A stretch of 64,000 bases of DNA from contig OY728131.1 of the NCBI GenBank assembly GCA_963277665.1, positions 1,395,586,688 to 1,395,650,687 of the forward strand, given 5' to 3'. The notes under the pieces are model-generated. The model did not search any database and was not told where the DNA came from. It saw only the letters and a program-made list of their open reading frames with translations. The stretch is from Viscum album. Its lineage: Eukaryota > Streptophyta > Magnoliopsida > Santalales > Viscaceae. How positions within the stretch are numbered: position 1 is the first letter of the stretch; every line of letters starts with the position of its first letter. Shown here in pieces: positions 12,164 to 22,689 of this stretch. A program made the position numbers and the translations under genes.

Positions 12164-13579
12164 ATAAATTTCCTTCTCGCAATTTGAAAATTTTCATCAA
12201 AAATAAATGGTTAAAAATTGAAAAATACCATTGTGGAAAACCAACATCAGAAATTGGTTTAATAAAATTTAGTCTTAGTAAGAGGGAAATGGAAATGAAA
12301 TAGTCACCACCAAATTATGATCTCGATTAGGAGAAAATTTATAGAAATTAGAGATAGATAATTTGAATAAAAACATAAATATTTATAGGGAGTTATTAAG
12401 GTCCTCAATCACAACCAAGTGTACAATTTTGGGCTTCAAATCCATCAATCTATGATGATTTAAAATATCATCAATTCAAAAAAAAAATAAGGTATTAGGT
12501 CAACACATTTTTTGTTTTATGATTTCATCCCTAATGTTTATGAATTCATTTTTTCATAGAATAAGAAAAAAAATACTTAACAAGTATAGTTTAATCCTTC
12601 AATGAATTCCTACCACAAAAACAGGTTTCACTCCAAAAGACAATAGAATTAAAAAATATTTTATTTATCCTAATCATATAGGGTTCCCAAAATAATTAAA
12701 TTATAATTAATTTTCCAGAATATTTAGAAAAATACATAATAGAAACCAGGACATCACATAATCTAGTGGTAGGAGATGCACCTCTTCTCCCTTTGGTTGT
12801 GGTTTTAGGTCTTGCGGCCTTGTAGGACGCGATGGGTTGTCGCTCGACCTCTAGGTTGTACTTTTTTTAATAATCCAAAAAATAATATTAAGATGTTTTT
12901 TAAACTTAATGAATAGTATCCAACGTTTTTCTTAATCAATTCCAACCTTTATAATTATCCAAAATACTTATATCCAAACTCATAGTCCAAAATTTGTAAA
13001 GAAGGAAAACACAATGAAGATCTTTCTTCCCATGTAATAACATGTAAATACCTTTATCATGTATTCTTTTAAAATAAGGTAACACCCTAAATTTCCATAA
13101 TACCTTATTGATTATATTCATGCTCCCTTATTCATTATAGAATACTGGATAAACTCTATATGTCCAAAAATATTGTAAACTCCAATAATGATGGAATATA
13201 CAAATCATTAATTTGTTTCAAGGTAGTTAAGAATATTAGATATAATTTATCCAAATAAATAATATCTTATTCCAAATCACTACCTCCATATCAGAACCAT
13301 ATTATGGTTTATCATTTTCACAACCATATATTTTCCAGAACATTTAACCTGCTATTGAGGTAGTTTTCATGGTTCTACACAATCTCAAGTCCTTAATGAA
13401 ATAGTATTGTAGTACAATCTTTATATACCCTATAATTATTATAAAATGTACATCATTAATACAATAATCAAATGACAAAATAATTTAATAACAACATAAG
13501 AACTCTGATCATTCCTCTTCATCTTAGGCAGTATCATAACACGATTATTATCTAATAGCAGCATTTGTGGTATACTCTG
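12164..13579 (-). other. Element B interior without recognisable pol
   Basis: Apart from the SINE at 12751-12868, I recognise nothing here. The longest minus-strand frame (12936-13121) has no motif I can match to RNase H, reverse transcriptase or integrase. It may be decayed or replaced coding sequence, or sequence that was never coding. Confidence 0.5.
12751..12868 (+). mobile_element. Probable tRNA-derived SINE
   Basis: A block of about 115 bp is richer in G, C and CG than its surroundings. It carries an A-box-like CTAGTGGTAGGAGATGCACC (tRNA-type AGTGGTAGAGC) from 12763. About 38 bases later comes a B-box-like GGTTTTAGGTC (from GGTTCGAnTCC) at 12801-12811. It ends in a T run at 12862-12868, as Au-type plant SINEs do. 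Box order and spacing fit an internal RNA polymerase III promoter. It has no matching acceptor arm, so it is not a tRNA gene. No clear target duplication was found. Confidence 0.6.
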
Positions 13580-14022
13580 ATGATTTGGACATTGATTCAC
13601 ATTATGTCCCAAATCCTTATATATGAGGAATTGTACATTTGAAACCTTTTTCTTACCCTTGGAATCACATACATGGGGTCATTTTTCTCAACACTTATAA
13701 CAAACTCCTATTTCCTTTAAGAATTTTCCAATGTGATTCATTCCACAGTTATCACATAAGGGAAAATCCTTCTTTCCCCTCTTCCCTTTATCCAACTTAC
13801 TGTCTTCCATCCTTTTATTCTCCTGATTCCCATTCAAAGCCATATGACTTAGATAATTATTTAAATCTTATTAACACATGATACTATTTCTTCATATAAT
13901 GAGAATACGTGGTAGACTATTTCCCTTTTAAATATTGGATTAATACCATGAAATATATGATCCTTCTTAATCTTTTGATCATGAGTATTTCTAGAATTAT
14001 CATTCCTTCTACTAGGTGCCAT
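13580..14022 (-). pseudogene. gag: Element B gag relic with decayed zinc knuckles
   Basis: Gag packages element RNA into virus-like particles in the cytoplasm. The minus-strand start at 14022 gives MAPSRRNDNSRNTHD, typical of gypsy gag N-termini. After about 37 codons the frame breaks and the capsid domain is missing or too short. A lysine-rich linker follows (KLDKGKRGKKDFPL), then CDNCGMNHIGKF, a CX2CX4HX4C knuckle whose last Cys reads Phe. Next comes CYKC-EK-PHVCDS, a second knuckle with stop codons and lost residues, and finally LGHNVNQCPNH. Two to three knuckles in tandem fit chromovirus-like gag proteins. The stops and lost Cys residues show that the protein is not made in functional form. 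Confidence 0.72.
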
Positions 14023-14218
14023 TTATAAAAAATTTAATACACTAGGTTATTTTGTGAAACGGTATTAATAATTCCAAACTTTTATAATACCTACCATTAC
14101 TTAAAAATATTTTTCATATAATCTATAATCATAAAATTTTTTCTTTTATGAAGAATTTACTCTTAAATCATTCATAATTGCTTGAAATGAAAATGTGAAT
14201 TATCTTAAGCATATCCTC

Positions 14219-14315
14219 CTAGAGTGTCATAACAAAGAGTGAAGAATAGCCCGTTGTCATGTACCAGGATACACCGGGTTAAGCCCGAAACTCTTTGTCA
14301 GTGTTTTCACTCTTA
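14219..14315 (-). repeat. Leader hairpin in element B
   Basis: Two arms of about 40 bases form an imperfect inverted repeat: AGAGTG...AACAAAGAGT...TAGCCCG on the left and CGGGTTAAGCCCG...ACTCTTTGTCA...CACTCT on the right. It lies between primer site and gag start, about 200-300 bases from the primer site, where retroelement RNAs often carry packaging or dimerisation structures. The function is inferred from position only. Confidence 0.6.
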
Positions 14316-14506
14316 GGTACATGTGTGCCAGAGCCACCACTACTTGCTCATATCCAGACAAGTATGTATTGCTTTGAAAATAAAAAAATCACTACATTAA
14401 CAAAATTCTAGGATGTTCTTCTATACTAATACTCAAAGTCTATATTAGGTTAATGTTCTCTAATAATAGTTTATCTAAATCTATTTCCAAGTTTGTTTCT
14501 ACACTT

Positions 14507-14519
14507 TCCCTAATACCAA
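14507..14519 (-). other. Element B primer binding site (initiator tRNA-Met type)
   Basis: The minus strand reads TTGGTATTAGGGA one base after the 5' LTR end. It matches the TGGTATCAGAGC site complementary to plant initiator tRNA-Met at 9 of 12 positions. It marks 14521 as the inner edge of the 5' LTR. Confidence 0.75.
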
Positions 14520-14757
14520 CTGTAATGCGCCGACCCCAGAAGCCTAGATTCAGTGCCTTATTTAAATAAATTGGCATGATTACAAAGAATTATGTCCCAA
14601 AAGACCGATAATTTTTGAAATCTTGGAAAATACATTACATACATGAACATTACATTACACATTGGAAAATGAAACACAACATAAACGATCCTTTGATAAG
14701 TTCAATTAATCCCTTAGCATAGCCCTGTTTATCAATCATAATAAACTTCATGGAATC

Positions 14758-14787
14758 CTTAGAAAATAAAACATAAGAAATTGGTGA
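14758..14787 (-). other. Splice-acceptor-like motif, B 5' LTR
   Basis: The minus strand reads CTCACCAATTTCTTATG and then TTTTATTTTCTAAGG. It is the counterpart of the motif in the other LTRs. Confidence 0.45.
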
Positions 14788-16111
14788 GCTCGTAAACATA
14801 ATAAGGATAACAATATAGAATAATCTTTCATAAATAATCATAAACATTTATGGCAATGTATAATACTAAAAAAAAGACTTTTAAACTGAAAATTTATCAT
14901 AATATGGAAATGATAAATCAAATAATTCCATTTACTTATTCACATGGATATTATAATAGTTGAATAATCATATATAATATCAATAGCCAACTTCATAATG
15001 ATGTAATGCATCATTATAGACTTCATAACCACATATTAAAGGCCTTGTGCCAAGACTACAAATAAGATTTGGTCAAGGACTTGTACCAAGATAGTAGTTT
15101 GTCTCTAGAGACCTACCAATTCATCGAAGAGCTATAGTGGGATACACCAATCACATACTAAGTACAATGCATTCCTCAAATGAAAAGGCTGAAACATAAC
15201 ATAAACATTCATATTAAAACTAGAAAATGAAAAGTTAACACATTAACCATAAAACATGAATGGCAGAAAAATATCACATCCATTTCCAAACATCGCATAA
15301 CTAATTCAATATTATATCAAATACTGTATTATAATAAATAGACCTCAATCAAGAATAATATCCAGTAAAGGATGTTGTCATAGTTGAAAATGATCTGTAA
15401 AAATATATGAGAGAATATACGTTTTTAATGAAATCATTTAAATGTCTCAAAATTTAGAAAGGAACACATTTAAAAGACATTTTTGAATCAATGTTTCCCA
15501 TTCCACTTTGAATATTTTGGATGAAATTAACATTTTAAAACATTCGTGTCCATATAAATAAATACTTAAAATCATTTTGAAAACACGGACATTAATGAAA
15601 ATGATTTAGAAGAATAAATATTTAAACCATTTAAAATGATTTTTTAGTAAAAGAGTCCCTTAATAATAATCCTTTTGAAAAATCTTTTATGAAACATGGA
15701 CTTGGATAATAATTATGTCCTAGTAAAAACATAAACATAATCAATCTCGCATAATAACGAGATTGAGGAATTAACCCTTACCTTGTACTTTTCCTTGTTT
15801 GAGGTTACATTAACCTCATGTATGATAGTTAAATCATTGTTATTAAATTATTAAATATCAACATACATAAATATGATATCATATATAATCTTCTAATATT
15901 TCTTTGTTAATAATATTTTAGTAGTATCATCATTCTGGGTGTTAACAGATTCATTTTACTTTATATGATTGGTCACATAAGCCATGTTTTTTATGGATAG
16001 GATGTATTTGATTCATATATAGAATTATATTAAGTTCTTAAACATTATTATTAATTATAAAATGAAAATTATTTTTTAATGTCTACGATGGGGAATGTAT
16101 CTTATCGCGTT

Positions 16112-16340
16112 CATGGAGACGGTAATCCGTACTTACAGACGAGCGACAATATCATTATATTGAGAGTGAAATAGTATTTAATTGGATGTTATATCATATA
16201 TACATAATAATTAACATGTTATATTTATTATTACATCAGTTATAATCATTACTATACCCATCCATAAAACAATGTATTTAATAACAACTACACCATGACG
16301 TGGAGACGGTAAGCCGTACGTACACACGTATGGGATATTG
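16112..16340 (-). repeat. Paired GC-rich motifs 187 bp apart (B 5' LTR)
   Basis: CATGGAGACGGTAATCCGTA begins at 16112 and CGTGGAGACGGTAAGCCGTA, followed by CGTACACACG, begins at 16299. The second copy is better preserved here, while the first is better preserved in the 3' LTR. Confidence 0.8.
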
Positions 16341-18755
16341 TCATTCATATGATGGATATAAAAATTTATATGGTTGTAAAATTTTTATAATAATATAACT
16401 ATATGTAGAAGACGCTTTATTTTTATTTTATAATGGAATCAATGAAGAAATAGGATGTGGGGGAATAAAAGGATTTGAATGAAGTGAAGAAATATTTACC
16501 TCATCTTCGGGTTCTTCCTTTTGAATTGATAGAAAGGTATCCTTAGGTTGTCTTTCTGGCCAAAGGAAGGCCTATAATGTTAAGGGAGAGTATTTGGGAG
16601 GATATTGGGGCAGGGGTTGTCCGATAAAAATGGATTTGGAGGTGTCATTTTAAGAGAAGGTATAGTTCCTTTTAGAAGAGGGGTGAGGGTCACTTTAAGA
16701 AAAGATTAAAGTATTAATTTATGATACAATCATATTCAGTTTATAATGACATCAATAGAATTTATTTCGGGCCATAGGTGGTTACGGGTCGAACTCCTCT
16801 CAACCAATTGGTTTTAGACAAGTTTAGGTTACTGTTTTAATCTTATCTATTAGATTTAACCCTTAGTTAAATAGTTTAACTTTTAAGGTGTCTTCTTGTA
16901 TTCTTACCCTGTATGGTTAATAAACATACTCGAAACATCCAAGAAAACACCAAGTGGTTCATTCAGGAAATATATAATATTATTCATTCCATTTGGAGGA
17001 ACCTCATATTTTTATACATATTATATCAACCAAAAATATAGTATTTGTGAAAAAAATTAATTAATGTCAATTTTGACTCTATTTGGTATTTTGTGTTTGT
17101 GAAAGTCATAACAACCTTATCACATTAAAAAAAATATTTAATCAAACCTAACATGTCATATTAACCTAGATAATTTGTGTATCGCATCAAAACATTTAAA
17201 TTCTATTTATTTTAATATTTATAATATAAACTATTTTATTATTTCATTATGGAGGTAATTACTTCATCACCATTATGTTAAAAAAATTTAATAATTTAAT
17301 ATATAAAAATTCAAAATAAAATAAAATTAGGTAGGAAATATTTTAATCTTTCTAATAAATATTTATAGTCAAATTTATCTTATGTTTAACCCTATATTTA
17401 AAATGGTTTAGTTTTTAAACTTTTTATTTAACACTTTTAACTCTTCTTTAAATAAAATAATAATAAATGTCCTAATATAATCTATGTGGACCTAGACGGT
17501 CATATTTTGTTACTACATTTGTTTTGGGTCGAATTAAACTTATCCAATAGAATTAGGACCTGTGTTAGGGTAATTATAATATAATTTTTACCCTTAATTA
17601 CCCTATTTACTTTTAACCGTGGTAAATAAAAGTCAAAAGTTACTATTAACCAGAAACTATTTTCATCTTATTGAACCAAATTTTACTCATTGATGTTAAC
17701 TGTGTCTCTCAGATTTTAGAAATTCCACTTACATAAGCGGTAAAATTAGGTTTTATGCAAATTTGCAAATGCATCGAGAAGGTGGGTAATAGACGGTAAA
17801 AACATCAATAAAATTATATATATATATAAACTTATTATAAAATAACTCCATTGAATTAAATTGAACATATATAGGTATTATGTATCTACTTTAACCTAAA
17901 ATAAATTAAAAGAAAATAACTAATTACTTAAATAAAAAATAAATTTTAAACAATTACACCATGATTTTCACTACTCATAAAAAATTGGATGTTTTTAGAA
18001 AAATGCCAAAAATTCACCCTAAGATAATTTTAATATTCCAAATAATAAAATAATTTATATTTTACCAAATGAAAATCATATAATTTTCATTAATTAATTT
18101 AAAATTAATTCCAGTTCTCAAAACCAAAAAGCTTGTTTTTGAAAAAATAAATTTATAAAAATATAGACATGTGTTCATGTCAAATTTAAATGTAAAATTA
18201 ATTATAGTAACCTAAATTGTATTGAATGATAAAAATTTAATATAATTATACTTTCAAACCACTCAATTTCATAATTTAACACTATAACTTATTTTTATTC
18301 AAAAAAATTTTCAATTATTTATAAGTATTTTCACTGTTCATCATAATATGAAAGTTATGAGAAAATTGAAAAAAAAATTATCCAAATTAAATTTTTTTGT
18401 CCTGATTCTAAGGACGAATTTAATTTAATTTAATTTAACATTTAAAAGTGTCAAATATTTGTTTTAAAAATGATTCTCCATTAAATAGGAAATAAAATTG
18501 CATTTTTTTGAAAAATATATCTTTTATCTATAAAAATGAATTTGTCCTTATATTATGTCTATGAAAAACAAAATATGAATTTTAAAATTATATAGTATAC
18601 ATATAAAGTTTAAAATGAAATTAATATTATTCATAAATTCTATTTTAACGGCTAGTTTGGTAAGTCGTGGTGCACTCAAACTCATTGTTGCGTGTAGAGA
18701 AAGTTATTGAATTATTTTAAAGAGATAACATACTATGAAATCTTGGGGTGTTACA

Positions 18756-19007
18756 TATAATATATTATTGATTGGTAATACATGGTCTTATGTGTAATGA
18801 AATCCATCAAAGAATTATTGTATTTCATTTAAAGAAACCTAAATTAGTGTTGCATGCATTAAAAGTTATAGAATATATTATATTTATTTGTGAAATTAAA
18901 TATATTGAAATGTATTGGGTTAATATATTCCCTATTTTAACTTGGCGTTAGGTGTCATAAACAAAATGGAATGTAAAGGTATACTTTTGAATATCAGGGT
19001 GTTACCA
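18756..19007 (-). mobile_element. Old long-LTR copy E, part 2
   Basis: The sequence resumes after element B and ends GAATATCAGGGTGTTACC, matching the family's high-coordinate end (GAAATCTTGGGGTGTTACA). With 4564-7915 this gives about 3.6 kb of one LTR split by B. Confidence 0.6.
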
Positions 19008-20829
19008 TAAGAAAATACAAATATTTGATTAAAGATGATTTTAAAAATTGAATAATAGAAAACATATTATAAAAAACCGAATGATTGGCCATAAAGGGTT
19101 ATTATTAATAAGTATCAACCATATTTGTGTTTTTTAATGATCTAATTTGTAATATGGGTTATTTAATGAATTCTTATCATTTGATATTAACATATATTTA
19201 TTTTTATATATGATTTAATATTTGTTGGATATATATAGATATTTTAGGAAATGTGTGTAGGGTAGAACAAATATATAATAATAGACACAATTTAGTACCT
19301 AATGAGGCTCACCAAGTTAAGGGTATAGGGGGTAGTAAATTGTCTTTCCATGGATAACAGATACCAGATAACTGGTTGTATTCGGAATTTTATGCTATGA
19401 ATTTTATAATTTTAATTTTCTTAAATCATATAAAATTTTCAGTTCATCCCCTCTGTTATTTATAAAGTGGATAGTGGCTCCCACATCACTTATTAAACAT
19501 TGATATTCTTCAGAGAAATCCTAATTTCCTAAATAATGATGGATTTTACATAGATCTATGTAATTGCCTATTAATATCCATCATATTTAAATAATTATAA
19601 TGAAAAATATATTTTCATTTTTATAGTTTATATATGAAATATATCCAATAGAGCAGGATTTAGAAAATATTATTCTTCAGTTGATTCATTCTGAGAAGTA
19701 GAAATTGGTCCTTCTCATATCCCATATTTATATTTATGATCTATGTGAGATATTGTTTGGGACCATTTATGGGGATAATAGGGACCCAGTAATGGTTTAG
19801 GATTCCTAAAATATAGAAATTAATGGTTAGATATTATAAGGGATAAAAAATATTTTCTACAATTTATATATTTAATTTTGGGTCACTTGGTGAACAAGTG
19901 ACACCTTGATCCATATAAATTTGTTTATTAGGGAACATGACATGGGTTTTGAGTTTTGAAAATGGAATTTGTGGACACATATAGTTTTCTTTGATTAGGA
20001 TTGATGAACATTAAGGATAGACGGACATGTTAATGGCTAATGATATGATCTAGAAAAATGAATTTTGGGATAAAATAAATTTTAATTATTTAAGGATCTT
20101 TAAATTCCAAATTGATCGTAATGGGAATAAAGAGATATATTGGAAAGGGTCGTGCTCTATTGGGTATGAATGATGGAACTGATCGAAGAAAATATATATA
20201 TATATACATATATATATATATGATGGTCGGTAAGTGAAGTAATACAACATAGTTTTGTTAAGGTTTGGTTCATTAATTAACCCCTTCCCTTGTGTTGAAA
20301 TTATATTGAAATTTTAACTAAACCCTTATATTATGTTATAGTGGGTACATATAGATTCATGGATCTAGTGATGGGGTTAATAGACTAGAATTAGTGGATA
20401 AAGGGACATTCTTAAAATGGTTATTGCTTTCCTTTATTAGGGTGTTCTATTGGTAGTTCACCCCCTTGGATTCATAGAAGTGAGTAGTTCAATTTTGACT
20501 ATTTATTTCCAAAGAACATAATTTCAAAAAAGAATGTTAAAATATATATGTTGTGTAGGGGTGTCTAGATATTCTATCATTTTACCCAATCAATTAGAAG
20601 GCCACGTAATGAAATATGGGGTTAGGTACTCATAGTCGTGCGAGGGATATGCTATGATTTCAATGGATTATTATGAGGGTTTGAGATTCTATTGAAAAAT
20701 GATTAGTTACTTGTGATTTTTAGTTATTTATTATATAATTTATTCAATATTAGGATTATATATTTATTCACTATATTAAGGGTGAAATATATTACACCAA
20801 GAACCCTAAAACTGGACTGATGAATGATT
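19008..20829. other. AT-rich DNA, no recognised feature
   Basis: No coding motif or repeat could be matched. It contains the AT microsatellite at 20191-20222. Confidence 0.5.
20191..20222. repeat. (AT)n microsatellite
   Basis: An AT run with a single interruption (ATATATATACATATATAT). Confidence 0.9.
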
Positions 20830-21320
20830 ATTTTATATTGGATCATTTTACCTGATCTGATAGAGGTTGTAAATGCTACACCACATATCCTAACCTGATG
20901 TAATCTGAGACCTCTATGTTATTTTACATCTCTTTACATTATCTGATATGAGTTTATTATGCTTCATTGTATCACTTGACCTGATGTGATATAATCCATT
21001 TAAATTATATTCCATATAGAGACTAGATATGATACAACACAACTATATTATTATGAATCTACTAATATAATGTAATCAAATTCAACAATGTTACACAACA
21101 TCTCCTAGATTGATGTTATATGAGATGACTATGTTACACTACATCCCCCAACGTGATGTGATATATGCCATAAATCTTCTACTATATATCTCAACCATAT
21201 TTTACATCATGTATCCCAATATTCATTGATATTATCCAACTATGTTATATCATATTTTATGAACTAATGTGATATTTTATATTTTCTTACATTATGTCTT
21301 CTAACATGCAGTAATAATGG
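20830..21320. repeat. Degenerate minisatellite, unit about 45 bp
   Basis: Blocks of the form TATGTTACACTACATC...AACGTGATGTGATAT recur, for example near 20870, 20918, 21090, 21132, 21200 and 21243. Spacing is about 40-50 bases with many substitutions. The fragments TTACA(T/C)...ACATC and TGATGTGATAT are the best preserved. Confidence 0.6.
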
Positions 21321-22689
21321 AAATCTAGTTTATGTCATGATACCCAGGATGATGAGGTGGTTCAGGGTTTCTATTTTATACTAGGATTATTTATGTTTTT
21401 TTCATCCTATTGTACAATGATGCACAAAACTAATTTTTATTAGTAAAGGAATTTAGGGATGGCATATAGTAGTTTGTTTGGGACGAAATGGCCTAATATT
21501 ATATTATGCTTGTTTTTTATTATTTTTAATCACATTGAATTCATTATTTTACATCTACCCATATTTATTATAAAACTTTTATGGTCCCATTGGTGGCTTC
21601 TAAAAAAGATTAATACATACAACTTACATGTGAACCTCAATGGATGTGAAGTCCCTATGTCTTATGTTACAGATAATGTAAAGGGATTAATGATACATTA
21701 TTGCGATGGTTGGGGATAGACACGAGTTTATGTACACTTGGTACCCATGAAAGACCACAAACAATTTTTATTCTGATGGTTTTAAATTTATGAATTATGT
21801 TTTGTCAATTTGGATTCATAATTCTTTGGCTACATTATCAGAAAATTTATATGTTTCTTTGAGTATTTTATCATTTAAAAATATCTTGTTAATTTATTTT
21901 TTGAATAATTTTTTTTATGAGTTAATAAGATTATTTATAGGAAAAAATTATTTTTACGAAATTTTAATTTTAAGTAGAAAGGGAGATGTTAATAAAGGAA
22001 TAAATGATAATGTAGTCACAAATAAAATTATGGGTAGAATTAAATCTGGGTTGATAAAAAAAAATTAGTGTTATAATATTTCAAATAAAACAAAGATAAA
22101 ATTATTTCATTATCATTTGAAAATAGAAAACCAAATTAAACTATATTAATAAAAAACATGGTGATACTGATGATCATGACATTACAATTATAATTAGTAA
22201 TCTAGTTTTTTTATAATGGTAATTCTATTTTTTTTCCATAATGGTAATTGGTTTTCAAAAGTAGATTCTATTTTCATGTGACATTGATGAATGAATTATT
22301 TATATAACATCCCATCTAAGTTTGTTATTTTAATGTTAATTTGTGCTTATTATGATGATTTTATAGTAATAAAATCTGTCTATTTATGATCAGGACTAGA
22401 AATATTTCATTTTATAGTAATTTTTGACAAATACCAATAGTTGTTATGAATCTTATTTATTTTATTTATTAGGGATGATAAATGTATTTATTCTTCTTAC
22501 AATTTATAGTGTAATAATTTTAATTAGTCTAGGTTCTTAATTAAGGAAATAAGTAGATAAGTTTTTGTTGGACTATATATTCTATTTGTTTTGAAATTAT
22601 TCTCATTGTATAGTTTAATGAATCTTATAGTTGTTTTCACAATAGACTGTATGAAATCACTGAAGAAATAATTTTTCATTTTTCAAGGC
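21321..22689. other. AT-rich DNA, no recognised feature
   Basis: Open frames at 21459-21719 and 21790-22068 show no family motif and are biased toward Ile, Leu, Asn and Phe, as AT-rich chance frames are. The stretch may hold the 5' part of the copia relic that follows. Confidence 0.4.

Larger units (their letters stand above)
7916..18755 (-). mobile_element. Element B: non-autonomous gypsy element with 4.2 kb LTRs
   Basis: A complete LTR-to-LTR element lies on the minus strand. It has a 5' LTR (14521-18755), primer site (14507-14519), leader hairpin, gag relic (13580-14022), non-coding interior with an inserted SINE, polypurine tract (12149-12163) and 3' LTR (7916-12148). The two LTRs are 4233 and 4235 bases long. 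The internal part is only about 2.4 kb and I see no protease, reverse transcriptase, RNase H or integrase. The plan resembles LARD elements, which have very long LTRs and little or no coding DNA and depend on a full-length relative. Element C, with a related LTR and a pol end, shows that a pol-bearing relative existed. Flanks AATAA (7911-7915) and TATAA (18756-18760) could be a decayed target duplication. It is inserted in LTR E. Confidence 0.85.
14521..18755 (-). mobile_element. Element B 5' LTR
   Basis: On the plus strand it runs from TGTAATGCGCCGACCCC to CTTGGGGTGTTACA. It aligns end to end with 7916-12148, including the motif pair at 16112/16299 (again 187 apart), the short GGCCTTGTGCCAAGAC-type repeat near 15038 and 15075, and the splice-acceptor-like motif at 14758-14787. 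Its TATA box has mutated, so promoter activity is doubtful. Confidence 0.9.

Noticed and set aside
12760..12840. tRNA gene on the plus strand
   Set aside because: A- and B-box-like motifs exist, but there is no acceptor stem pairing and no proper anticodon arm; a tRNA-derived SINE fits better.
12936..13121. 61-codon frame as an RNase H remnant of element B
   Set aside because: I looked for YTDH-like and SLKY-like motifs and found none that align in order.
14650..14847. 65-codon frame on the minus strand
   Set aside because: It overlaps the conserved splice-acceptor-like block in the LTR; the frame is not kept in the other LTR copies.
7911..18760. AATAA/TATAA as a firm target duplication of element B
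   Set aside because: Only 4 of 5 bases match and the surroundings are AT-rich, so chance agreement is likely; kept as a possibility only.
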